DNA of 10,901 nt. It comes from an uncultured Propionibacteriaceae bacterium. GTDB taxonomy: Bacteria; Actinomycetota; Actinomycetes; Propionibacteriales; Propionibacteriaceae. Positions within the stretch are counted from its first letter, which is position 1. Every line of letters starts with the position of its first letter. Location: the NCBI GenBank assembly GCA_936941515.1, contig CAKZJI010000429.1:1-10901 (forward strand), written 5' to 3'. Shown here piece by piece: positions 1 to 6,367 of the stretch. Position numbers and translations under genes: made by a program. The notes beneath the pieces are model-generated. The model saw nothing but the letters and a program-made list of their open reading frames with translations, had not been told where the DNA came from and searched no databases.

Positions 1-229
1 CGTCTCCGAGCTCGCCGACGCCGTCCAGGACGCGGCCGCCGGCGCCGTCGTCACCCGTGACGTCCCTGCCTACGCGCTGGTCGCCGGGGTTCCGGCTCGC
101 CGCATCAAGTGGGTGGGCCGCTCCGGTCTCCCGCTGGAGGAGACCGGCCCCAACACCTTCCGGGACCCGCACACCGGCGACGAGTTCGAGCAGGTGGGCG
201 AGACCCTCAACCTGGTAAAGGAAGCATGA
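1..229 (+). CDS. UDP-sugar N-acetyltransferase, WbpD-like, C-terminal part (5' end outside window)
   Basis: Only the last 75 codons are present, read from base 2 to the TGA at 227-229. The segment AGAVVTRDVPAYALVAGVPAR is the usual last coil and exit of a left-handed beta-helix (hexapeptide-repeat) acyltransferase. It is followed by a tail (KWVGRSGLPLEE, then FRDPHTGDEFE) like that of WbpD-type enzymes, which acetylate the 3-amino group of a UDP-3-amino-sugar using acetyl-CoA in the cytoplasm. The residues just before the motif (VSELADAVQDA) do not look like hexapeptide repeats. The other two frames there look worse, so either this family member diverges or a frameshift lies upstream. The stop codon overlaps the start of the aminotransferase, so the two are probably translated together. 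The exact sugar substrate cannot be read from this fragment. Confidence 0.8.
   Translation, partial: VSELADAVQDAAAGAVVTRDVPAYALVAGVPARRIKWVGRSGLPLEETGPNTFRDPHTGDEFEQVGETLNLVKEA
218..222 (+). promoter_or_regulatory. Ribosome binding site deciding the aminotransferase start
   Basis: AAGGA lies inside the end of the acetyltransferase gene, 6 bases before ATG 229 and 3 bases before ATG 226. The spacing favours the second ATG. The overlap with the upstream stop (TGATG) suggests translational coupling. Confidence 0.6.
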
Positions 230-1320
230 TGACCCAGTCCTTCATCCCACCCGCCAAGCCCATCATCGGAGATGAAGAGCGCGAGGCCGTTGACCGAGTG
301 CTGCGCTCGGGCATGATCGCGCAGGGCCCCGAGGTGGCAGCGTTCGAGACGGAGTTCTCGGAGCACTTCAAACTCGGTCGCGCCTGCGTCGCCGTCAACT
401 CCGGCACCTCCGGTCTGCACCTCGGCCTGCTGGCCTGCGGCATCGGTGCGGGTGATGAGGTGATCGTGCCGTCGTTCACGTTCGCCGCCACCGCCAACTC
501 CGTCGCGCTGACTGGAGCCACCCCGGTGTTCGCGGACATCTCCGCCGACGACTTCACTCTGGATCCCGTGTCGGTGGAGGCCTCCATCACCGAGCGCACC
601 AAGGCCATCATGCCCGTGCATTTGTACGGCCACCCCGCGAGGATGGACAAGCTGCGGGTCCTCGCTGACGAGCACAGCCTGATGCTGTTCGAAGATGCCG
701 CGCAGGCCCATGGCGCATCGCTGGACGGCACTCCCGTTGGCGCCTTCGGGGAGTTCGCGATGTTCTCGCTGTACCCCACGAAGAACATGACCTCTGGTGA
801 GGGCGGCATGGTCTCCTGCGCTGACGCCACCATTGAGCGCAACATCCGCCTGTACCGCAACCAGGGGATGCTGCAGCAGTACCACAACGAGGTCGTTGGC
901 CTGAACAACCGCATGACCGACATCCATGCCGCCATCGGCCGGGTGCAGCTGACGAAGGTCGACGGCTGGACGAAGACCCGCCAGGAGAACGCCGCGTTCC
1001 TGTCAGCGAACCTGGAGGGCGTCACCCCGCCGCCGATCCTCGACGGCGCCGTCCACGTCTTCCACCAGTACACCGTCCGCGTCCCCGAGGATCGTGACGG
1101 CCTGGCGAAGGCTCTGAAGGAGGAGTACCAGGTTGGCTCCGGCATGTTCTATCCCGTGCCGAACCATCGGCTGAAGCCGTTCCAGTCGCCGGTTGAGCTG
1201 CCGGAGACCGAGCGTGCCGCCCGGGAGTGTCTGTCGCTTCCGGTGCATCCGTCGCTCACCCAGGAGGATCTGGAGCGCATCGTCGCGGCCGTCAACGCCC
1301 TCGCCAAGGCAGGTGCGTGA
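229..1320 (+). CDS. DegT/DnrJ/EryC1/StrS family PLP-dependent sugar aminotransferase (WbpE-like)
   Basis: The 363-residue product has the usual length for this family. Visible family motifs are VNSGTSGLHL (56-65, PLP phosphate pocket), EDAAQAHGA (155-163, with Asp156 for the pyridine nitrogen and Gln159) and SLYPTKNMTSGEGG (180-193). Lys185 is the expected Schiff-base lysine. Family members move an amino group from glutamate to a keto-sugar nucleotide. Between an acetyltransferase and a Gfo/Idh dehydrogenase, the likely substrate is a UDP-3-keto sugar, as in UDP-2,3-diacetamido-uronate synthesis; that assignment is inference from context. Two in-frame ATGs lie side by side at 226 and 229. The Shine-Dalgarno-like AAGGA at 218-222 is 3 bases from the first and 6 from the second, so 229 is preferred. 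The 3' end overlaps the next gene by one base. Confidence 0.93.
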   Translation: MTQSFIPPAKPIIGDEEREAVDRVLRSGMIAQGPEVAAFETEFSEHFKLGRACVAVNSGTSGLHLGLLACGIGAGDEVIVPSFTFAATANSVALTGATPVFADISADDFTLDPVSVEASITERTKAIMPVHLYGHPARMDKLRVLADEHSLMLFEDAAQAHGASLDGTPVGAFGEFAMFSLYPTKNMTSGEGGMVSCADATIERNIRLYRNQGMLQQYHNEVVGLNNRMTDIHAAIGRVQLTKVDGWTKTRQENAAFLSANLEGVTPPPILDGAVHVFHQYTVRVPEDRDGLAKALKEEYQVGSGMFYPVPNHRLKPFQSPVELPETERAARECLSLPVHPSLTQEDLERIVAAVNALAKAGA

Positions 1321-2309
1321 TGAGCAATCTTCGTGCGGGCCTGATCGGCCTCGGAATGATGGGGCGGCACCACGCCCGCAACCTGCGCGCCATCGATGGG
1401 GTCGACCTCATCGCCGTCGCCGATGCGCAGGGCGACCCGCATGGTGTCGCGGAGGGCCTTCCAATCCTCCCGGATGTGGACGCGCTGCTGGAGCAGAACC
1501 TCGACTATGTCGTGATCGCTGCGCCCACGATGTACCACGAGGAGATCGGCTTGAAGGTGGCCGAGGCCGGCGTGCATGCGCTCATTGAGAAGCCGCTGGC
1601 GAAGACCTTCGAGGACGCTCAGCGGCTCGTTGAGGCCTTCGCCGCCAAGGGGCTTGTCGGGGCTGTCGGCCATATCGAGCGCTACAACCCTGCGCTGCAG
1701 GAGCTACGCCGTCGGCTGGAGGCCGGTGAGCTCGGTGACCTGTACCAGATCTGCACTCGTCGCCAGGGGCCGTTCCCGGCTCGCATTGCGGATGTGGGGG
1801 TCATCAAGGATTTGGCATCCCATGACATTGATCTGACCGCTTGGGTCACGCAGCGCGATTACGAGTTGGTGGCTGCCCGCACCATGTTCAAGGCGGGCCG
1901 CGAGTATGAGGATATGGTCTCGGCCACTTGCCAGCTGTCGGGTGGCCTGATGAGCAACCATCTCGTCAACTGGCTGACGCCCACAAAGGAGCGTCTGACC
2001 ATCGTGACGGGCGAGAAGGGCATGTTCATCGCCGACACGCTGACGGCGGATCTGACCTTCTATGCGAACGGGCGCATCGCAACCACGTGGGATGACATCG
2101 CCCAGTTCCGGGGTGTCTCTGAGGGCGACGTCACCCGCTTCGCCATTGCGAAGCCGGAGCCGCTGCGCACCGAGCATGAGAGCTTCCGCGACGCGGTTCT
2201 CGGACGTGAGGCTGATGTCGTCACCCTGGGGCAGGGAGCTCAGGTGGTGCGGGTCTGTGAGGCGATGATCGAGTCCGCGGCCACTGACAAGTTCGTTGAT
2301 GTGCGCTGA
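1320..2309 (+). CDS. Gfo/Idh/MocA family NAD(P)-dependent sugar oxidoreductase (WbpB-like)
   Basis: The 329-residue product starts with a Rossmann dinucleotide-binding motif (GLIGLGMMGRHHARN, 7-21). It then carries the family's EKPLA (90-94), which includes the conserved EKP lysine. GHIERYNPA (117-125) and DLASHDIDL (164-172) match the catalytic-domain pattern with a His-Asp pair (168-169). Family members oxidise or reduce a ring hydroxyl of a sugar or sugar nucleotide in the cytoplasm. With the two upstream genes it resembles the WbpB step, oxidation at C3 of a UDP-HexNAc uronate before transamination; the substrate is inferred. The start ATG at 1320 shares its A with the stop of the aminotransferase (TGATG), so it is translationally coupled and is the last gene of the operon. 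A strong hairpin follows within 10 bases. Confidence 0.93.
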   Translation: MSNLRAGLIGLGMMGRHHARNLRAIDGVDLIAVADAQGDPHGVAEGLPILPDVDALLEQNLDYVVIAAPTMYHEEIGLKVAEAGVHALIEKPLAKTFEDAQRLVEAFAAKGLVGAVGHIERYNPALQELRRRLEAGELGDLYQICTRRQGPFPARIADVGVIKDLASHDIDLTAWVTQRDYELVAARTMFKAGREYEDMVSATCQLSGGLMSNHLVNWLTPTKERLTIVTGEKGMFIADTLTADLTFYANGRIATTWDDIAQFRGVSEGDVTRFAIAKPEPLRTEHESFRDAVLGREADVVTLGQGAQVVRVCEAMIESAATDKFVDVR

Positions 2310-2318
2310 CGGCATATG

Positions 2319-2343
2319 GGCTCTGAGGTCCGGCCTCAGAGCC
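2319..2343 (+). terminator. Hairpin after the nucleotide-sugar operon
   Basis: A perfect 10-bp stem (GGCTCTGAGG with CCTCAGAGCC) encloses a 5-base loop and begins 9 bases after the oxidoreductase stop codon. No T-run follows, as is common for actinobacterial hairpin terminators. Its position at the operon end supports a terminator role. Confidence 0.65.
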
Positions 2344-2376
2344 ATTCACGATTGAATTCTGTGGATCAATGGGGAA

Positions 2377-2420
2377 AGGAACAACGCCGGATCGGTATAT
2401 ACCGATCCGGCGTTGTTCCT
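2377..2420 (-). terminator. Perfect 44-base palindrome, probable terminator of the HU gene (possibly bidirectional)
   Basis: Bases 2377-2398 and 2399-2420 are exact reverse complements over 22 bp with no spacer. The centre is TATATA, which would form a small AT-rich loop in RNA. It begins 13 bases past the HU stop codon. On the minus strand the stem is followed by TTTCCCC, a short U-run, so termination of HU transcripts is the simplest role. It could also stop reading in the opposite direction from the sugar operon. Four or more paired bases beyond what a terminator needs make it unusually long. Confidence 0.7.
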
Positions 2421-2433
2421 GTCTGCGGCTGGC

Positions 2434-2703
2434 TCAGAGAGCGTTCTTCAAAGCGGAAGCCGGGGTGAACTTGGCGACACGGCGTGCCGGGATGGTCATG
2501 GCCTTGCCGGTGGCGGGGTTGCGACCTTCGCGCTCGGCGCGCTCGGTGGTGGTGGCGGTGAACACACCGGGCAGCTGGACCTTCTTGTCTGCGACAAGTG
2601 CCTCAGTGATCACGTCGCCAAAGGCGTCGAGAGCTGCCTCGGCCTGGGCGTTGGTGAGTCCGGCCTTCGCGGCGATGGCTTGGATCAGTTCACGCTTGGT
2701 CAT
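2434..2703 (-). CDS. hup: HU-family nucleoid DNA-binding protein
   Basis: The 89-residue product matches the usual length of bacterial HU (about 90 residues). It starts with MTKRELIQAIAAKAGLT, the helical dimerisation part. The flexible DNA-binding arm carries the hallmark GRNPATGKAMTIPA, including the conserved Arg-Asn-Pro tip that intercalates into DNA. It ends VAKFTPASALKNAL, also typical. HU dimers bend and compact DNA in the nucleoid without strong sequence preference. There is no long lysine/alanine-rich C-terminal tail of the type found in mycobacterial HupB or Streptomyces HupS, so this is the short form. The start is well fixed: AAGGAG (2710-2715 on the plus map) lies 6 bases before ATG. 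The gene stands alone, convergent with the sugar operon and closed by a long palindrome. Confidence 0.97.
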   Translation of the reverse strand: MTKRELIQAIAAKAGLTNAQAEAALDAFGDVITEALVADKKVQLPGVFTATTTERAEREGRNPATGKAMTIPARRVAKFTPASALKNAL

Positions 2704-3284
2704 AGGGTTCTCCTTAAAGACTTGAGTATGGAAACATAGTTGGCTGCGTCAGGTGTCATGTCAAGCTGATGTGCCTGAAAACCTCAGAATTAGCCAATCG
2801 GAGGGCAATATCGTCCATTTTCAGGTTGCACTGGGCTGGTGGCCCATGACCCATTCCGGAGCGTTGCCGACCAGATTCACGCCACTGATGCCGGACCATG
2901 ACGTCGTGCGTCTCGATAATCGCCAGGACCCTTGGGGAAGCCTGGTCAGACCCGATGATATCCGCAATGGATTCAGCCACAATACAGCATCAGTGCTTGT
3001 CAGAGCCGGTGCGGGGTATCGCAGACTGACGACACCCCGTCTCCTGCGCGGATAGCCATCGCGGTGACCAGGTTTTCACCGAAGAGTGGTTCGATGATCA
3101 GCTGCATGTAGCCGAAGTCGGTGCTCAGGCATACCCCTCACCTCTGTCTCGGCGTGCGTGAAACGCCGAATGCGGCGTAGCGCGTGGGGTGTGATGACAT
3201 CGTTGGTGCGTGGGACGGTGCTTCGTGCACAGGGCAGTTGTGAAGGGCCGCATAGGCTGAGCCAGCCGACTCCAGGGGATACAG
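2704..3284. other. Gene-poor, lower-G+C region with possible decayed coding remnants
   Basis: No open frame here looks like a complete gene. The 5' part is less G+C-rich than its surroundings (27 of 60 bases in 2761-2820). Two minus-strand stretches look protein-like but are bounded by stops and lack convincing ribosome sites. One is a 45-codon stop-to-stop frame at 3003-3137, containing STDFGYMQLIIEP and LFGENLVTAMAIRAGDG. The other is a GTG-started frame at 2756-2980, containing SIADIIGSDQASPRVLAIIE and ending DDIALRLANSEVFRHISLT. They lie in different frames, as expected of a broken gene or a short relic of transferred DNA. The family is not recognised. A 5-bp hairpin (3255-3267) lies just past the end of the aldo/keto reductase gene and may act as its terminator. 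Confidence 0.4.
2733..2764 (-). promoter_or_regulatory. Possible promoter of the HU gene
   Basis: Reading on the minus strand, an exact TTGACA (2759-2764) is followed after 20 bases by TATGTT (2733-2738), and the HU start codon lies about 30 bases further on. The -35 is perfect, but the spacer is longer than the ideal 17 bases and the -10 is imperfect, so this is a weak call. Confidence 0.35.
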
Positions 3285-4112
3285 TCACGCCTCCAGGGTC
3301 GCGGGGTCTGGCCCCATCCGGTTGCCGGTGTTCAGCGCATCAATAGCTGCCCGGTCCTCCGCAGTGAGCCTCACATCAAGGGCCTCGAAGTTGGAGGCAA
3401 TCCGCTCCGGCGTCTTCGACTTCGGGATCACGATGAAGCCGCGGTCCAAGTGCCAGCGGATGATCACTTGGGCGGGAGCGACGCCGAGCCGCTCTGCGAT
3501 CCCCGTCACCGTGGGATGCTCCAGATCTGAGGACTGCCCGAGCGGCGACCAGCTCTCCACTGCGACGTTCAAGTCGAGGCAGTGATTGATGAGGTCATCG
3601 GGCTGGAAGGTGGGATGCAGCTCGATCTGGTTGACCGACGGGGAGATGCCGGTCTCGTCGACGATGGCGTCGAGATGATCTGTGAGGAAATTGCACACCC
3701 CGATGGAGCGCGCAAGGCCTTCGGAGCGGAAGTCGATGAGCTGCTCCCAGGTCTCCACGTACTTGCCCTGCGCGGGGCAGGGCCAATGGATCAGATACAG
3801 ATCCACGTAGTCCAGACCGAGCTTCTCCAGGCTGCGCTCCAGCCCGGAGCGCGCCAGGTCCCGGCCCTGGGCCTTGTTCCACAGCTTCGTGGTGAGGAAG
3901 ATCTCATCGCGAGGCAGGCCGGAGGCGGCGATCCCGCGGCCGACCCCCACCTCGTTGCGGTAGATCGCGGCGGTGTCGATGTGACGGTAGCCGGTCTCGA
4001 AGGCTTTCTCGACGCTTGCCGCGGCCTCGTCGTCGGTCATCTGCCACACGCCCAGGCCGAGCTGGGGGATGGCGGTGCCATCGTTCAAAGTGATGTCAGG
4101 AGCGCTGGTCAT
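3285..4112 (-). CDS. Aldo/keto reductase (2,5-diketo-D-gluconate reductase-like, AKR5-type)
   Basis: The 275-residue product is a complete (beta/alpha)8-barrel NADPH-dependent reductase of the usual length. The catalytic tetrad is visible: Asp46 and Tyr51 in GYRHIDTAAIYRNE, Lys76 in TTKLW and His109 in LIHWP. The NADPH 2'-phosphate clamp IPKSKTPERIASN (229-241) has Lys231, Ser232 and Arg237. Spacing is nearly the same as in Corynebacterium 2,5-DKG reductase. Such enzymes reduce a range of aldehydes, ketones and keto-sugars in the cytoplasm, and the natural substrate cannot be inferred. A GTG at 4133 in the same frame would add 7 residues (MRVLNGA). ATG 4112 is preferred because MTSAPDITLNDG matches the family's N-terminus and no ribosome site precedes the GTG. 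The gene is divergent from argS across about 90 bases. Confidence 0.93.
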   Translation of the reverse strand: MTSAPDITLNDGTAIPQLGLGVWQMTDDEAAASVEKAFETGYRHIDTAAIYRNEVGVGRGIAASGLPRDEIFLTTKLWNKAQGRDLARSGLERSLEKLGLDYVDLYLIHWPCPAQGKYVETWEQLIDFRSEGLARSIGVCNFLTDHLDAIVDETGISPSVNQIELHPTFQPDDLINHCLDLNVAVESWSPLGQSSDLEHPTVTGIAERLGVAPAQVIIRWHLDRGFIVIPKSKTPERIASNFEALDVRLTAEDRAAIDALNTGNRMGPDPATLEA

Positions 4113-4204
4113 AGCCCCATTCAACACCCTCACGCAACAGCGGCGGCTTCGCGACGTGACGTTGTGGGTTGGGGAGGTGTCATCGTGATTGAACTGGTGG
4201 GAGA

Positions 4205-5848
4205 ATGTCCCCCATGCAATCGCTGCCCGCTCTACTAGCCGCCCGCCTGGAGACCGTCACCGGAGTCGACCCGGAGATGCGCCCGGCCACCAAACCGCAG
4301 TTCGGACACTTCCAGTCGAATGTGGCGCTGCGCCTGGCGAAGGAGCAGGGCAGGCCCCCGCGCGAGGTCGCGGCCGGTATCGTCGAGCAACTCGATGTCT
4401 CCGACCTGTGCGAGCCCCTGGAGGTCGCAGGGCCGGGGTTCATTAACTTCCGCATCCGCGCCGACGTCTTGGCCCAGGCCGCGACGGCGGTGCTGGAGGA
4501 CCCCCACCACGGGCTGAACCGCACGTCGCATCCGCAGCGCGTCGTCATCGACTACTCGGCTCCGAACGTTGCCAAGCAGATGCATGTGGGGCATTTGCGC
4601 ACCACCATCATCGGTGACTGCTTCAACCGGATCCTCACGGCGTTGGGACATGAGGTGATCCCCCAGAACCACATCGGCGACTGGGGAACCCAGTTCGGGA
4701 TGCTCGTCCAGCACATCCTGGAGACCGGAACCGACGTCTCAGCCCTCGACCTGGCCGGTGCCGAGCAGCTGTACAAGGACTCAAAGCGGCATTTCGACGA
4801 CGACCCCGAGTTCGCCGATCGCGCCCGCGCCCGCGTCGTCAAGCTTCAGGGCGGGGATGAGGAGACCCTGGCCATCTGGAGGCAGCTGATTAACGTGTCG
4901 CTTGCCGGATTCAATGCGGCCTACGAGCGGCTGCACGTGCTCCTGACCGACGCCGACCTGGCGGGGGAGTCGATGTACAACGACGCGCTGCCGGAGGTCG
5001 CCGCGGACTTGGAGAGCCGTGGCGTCGCCGTCGTCGACGATGGGGCGCTGGTGCTGTGGGTCGATGGGGTCGATGCGCCGCTGATCATCCGCAAATCAGA
5101 TGGCGGCTATGGCTACGACACCACTGACATGGCGGCCATCCGGCACCGCGCCCAGAACCTCAGGGCTGACCGGATCATCTACGTCACGGATGTGCGGCAG
5201 TCGCAGCATTTTCAGGCGCTTTTTGCGGCAGCCAGGAAGGCGGGCTACCTGCCGGAGGACGTCGCGGCGCAGCACGTCGGCTACGGGATGGTGCTGGGAC
5301 CGGATGGCCGGCCGTTCAAAACCCGCGACGGGGGGACGGTGCCGCTGACGAGCCTGCTGGACCTGGCGGAGCAGGAGGCTGCGCCGGGCATCGCGCTGGC
5401 CGCCATCAAATATGCCGACCTGTCCGGGGCCATTCACAAGGACTATGTCTTCGATGCCGAACGCATGGTGCAGACCACCGGCGACACCGGACCCTACCTG
5501 CAGTATGCGCACGCCCGCACCTGTCAGATTCTGCGGAGGGCCGAGGCGGAGGGAATCGGCTGGGGAGCCGTTCTCGTGTTGGACGAGCCCGCCGAGCAGA
5601 CCTTGGCTCTGCTGCTCAGCCGCTTCGGAGAGGTCGTGGATGAGGCGGCCCAGGCCCTGACGCCGCACAAGCTCTGCGGATACCTGTATGACCTTGCCGG
5701 GGCGCTCTCGGCGTTCTACGAGAGCTGCCCGGTCCTGAAGTCGGAGGGTGAGGTGCGTTCGTCGCGGCTGGCGTTGGTTGCCGCGACCCGCGCGGTCCTG
5801 GCCCTGGGCCTGAACCTGCTGGGGATCGAGGCACCCGAACGGATGTAA
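4205..5848 (+). CDS. argS: Arginyl-tRNA synthetase
   Basis: The 547-residue product charges tRNA-Arg with arginine using ATP in the cytoplasm; this is a class I synthetase. Order of parts: N-terminal Add-1 tRNA-binding domain (about 5-85, with KPQFGHFQSN at 30-39); Rossmann catalytic core with the HIGH signature as HVGH (127-130, in SAPNVAKQMHVGHLR); the conserved HIGDWGTQFGML (156-167); a degenerate KMSKS region (GPDGRPFKTRDGG, 365-377), which is normal for many ArgS; and the C-terminal all-helical DALR anticodon-binding domain (about 430-547, starting GPYLQYAHAR). The length is typical and all core parts are intact. The start is uncertain. GGGAG at 4199-4203 is only 1 base from ATG 4205 but 10 bases from an in-frame ATG at 4214, so the protein may begin MQSLPALL. 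Confidence 0.97.
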   Translation: MSPMQSLPALLAARLETVTGVDPEMRPATKPQFGHFQSNVALRLAKEQGRPPREVAAGIVEQLDVSDLCEPLEVAGPGFINFRIRADVLAQAATAVLEDPHHGLNRTSHPQRVVIDYSAPNVAKQMHVGHLRTTIIGDCFNRILTALGHEVIPQNHIGDWGTQFGMLVQHILETGTDVSALDLAGAEQLYKDSKRHFDDDPEFADRARARVVKLQGGDEETLAIWRQLINVSLAGFNAAYERLHVLLTDADLAGESMYNDALPEVAADLESRGVAVVDDGALVLWVDGVDAPLIIRKSDGGYGYDTTDMAAIRHRAQNLRADRIIYVTDVRQSQHFQALFAAARKAGYLPEDVAAQHVGYGMVLGPDGRPFKTRDGGTVPLTSLLDLAEQEAAPGIALAAIKYADLSGAIHKDYVFDAERMVQTTGDTGPYLQYAHARTCQILRRAEAEGIGWGAVLVLDEPAEQTLALLLSRFGEVVDEAAQALTPHKLCGYLYDLAGALSAFYESCPVLKSEGEVRSSRLALVAATRAVLALGLNLLGIEAPERM

Positions 5849-5866
5849 CGACCTGCGGCAGGTCGT
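5848..5866 (+). terminator. Hairpin directly after argS
   Basis: An 8-bp perfect stem (ACGACCTG with CAGGTCGT) encloses a 3-base loop and starts on the last base of the argS stop codon. No T-run follows. A second, weaker 5-bp hairpin (GGTCG at 5872-5876 with CGACC at 5884-5888) comes right after. Confidence 0.5.
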
Positions 5867-6083
5867 GGCGCGGTCGCTCGATCCGACCCCGGGTCCCATC
5901 CGATCCGACTTTCGGCCTGGTTCGCCGGTGGGAATTCGACCGGGGTCTTACCGCATTTCGACGCTGATCCCGGAACCCGGATGCCCAGGCGTCGTCAACC
6001 CTCATCGTGCGGGGCTGGATAGGCCCAATACCTGGGTTGTAGCCGCCGTTCAGTCGCCCAGATAAGGCCTGCGAAGCCGGTGC
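5867..6083. other. Intergenic stretch without recognisable gene
   Basis: No open frame here has a plausible start and coding character. It contains a short direct repeat (CGATCCGAC at 5879-5887 and 5901-5909) and several small G+C-rich inverted repeats. Nothing else stands out. With the leader that follows, it forms the roughly 500-base gap between argS and the ABC operon. Confidence 0.5.
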
Positions 6084-6089
6084 TAGGCT
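6081..6089 (+). promoter_or_regulatory. Extended -10 promoter for the ABC exporter operon
   Basis: TGCTAGGCT is an extended -10 (TGN followed by TAGGCT), a form common in high-G+C actinobacteria. No good -35 is visible at the right distance. Transcription would start near 6096, giving a leader of about 260 bases before the first permease. The same TAGGCT box occurs before ppgK. Confidence 0.5.
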
Positions 6090-6096
6090 CCGAGCC

Positions 6097-6354
6097 AGAT
6101 CGTGAGCAATTCTGAATCACCGAGGACCACAGGATGAGCACTTCCGAAAGGCGACAGGGGCCGATTCCCGGCGAAGCACCGGGCATCGGACTGTTTTCGG
6201 GATCTCAGCGTCCGCTGGGGCGAATCCCCGAGTCGCGGAGGGAAAACTCACAGATCATCGAATCTATGGGCAGCTGGCCCGTTCGGCTGGGAGGAGTTGC
6301 GCCGAAGAGGGCATCCTGCCGATACGACGTAAGTGAACTGGAGAGAAGAGGACG
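6097..6354 (+). promoter_or_regulatory. Structured 5' leader of the ABC exporter operon
   Basis: Between the putative promoter and the first permease there are four successive potential hairpins. (1) 6161-6189: CCGAT and CCCGG pair with CCGGG and ATCGG, with one mismatch and a 7-base loop. (2) 6211-6239: TCCGC pairs with GCGGA around an inner GGGG/CCCC stem. (3) 6268-6280: GGGC pairs with GCCC. (4) 6282-6306: TTCGGC pairs with GCCGAA, and its loop carries GGGAGGAG, a strong ribosome-site-like sequence with no start codon behind it. Such an array suggests an attenuator, riboswitch or coupled leader peptide, but it matches no riboswitch class that can be recognised by eye. The region could also be partly coding (see the small frame at 6134). 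Confidence 0.4.
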
Positions 6355-6367
6355 ATGCGGGCTCTGA
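6134..6367 (+). CDS. Possible small leader-peptide ORF (77 aa), doubtful
   Basis: An ATG at 6134 has a good ribosome site (GAGGA, 6122-6126, 7 bases upstream) and lies about 40 bases after the putative transcription start. The frame runs 77 codons and stops at 6365-6367, overlapping the first 13 bases of the permease gene, an arrangement that could couple their translation. The product (MSTSERRQGPIPGEAPGIG at the start, LERRGRCGL at the end) is arginine- and glycine-rich and resembles no family I know. Codon use argues against a normal gene: it includes AGA-AGA and several AGG codons, and third positions are not strongly G/C. It might be a short-lived leader peptide, or only chance within a structured RNA leader. 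Confidence 0.25.
   Translation: MSTSERRQGPIPGEAPGIGLFSGSQRPLGRIPESRRENSQIIESMGSWPVRLGGVAPKRASCRYDVSELERRGRCGL

Noticed and set aside
365..377. Apparent loss of KMSKS in arginyl-tRNA synthetase (residue numbers of the protein)
   Set aside because: Many bacterial ArgS enzymes lack a canonical KMSKS. The replacing segment GPDGRPFKTRDGG is the family's usual form, so it is not a defect.
70..927. Long minus-strand frame opposite the aminotransferase gene
   Set aside because: It is a shadow of a G/C-rich third-position gene. The opposite strand carries all the PLP-enzyme motifs.
2753..3055. 100-codon plus-strand frame in the gene-poor region
   Set aside because: There is no ribosome site or recognisable motif, and it overlaps the possible HU promoter. 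It looks like the complement of the minus-strand fragments.
3582..4238. 218-codon plus-strand frame opposite the aldo/keto reductase
   Set aside because: The minus-strand gene has the complete catalytic tetrad and cofactor clamp, so this frame is its antisense shadow.
6161..6306. c-di-AMP (ydaO-type) or another known riboswitch in the exporter leader
   Set aside because: Only the short GGGGCGAATC string recalls the ydaO class. The other conserved parts of that class are not seen, and no cobalamin, glycine, SAM or GEMM core is recognisable by eye.
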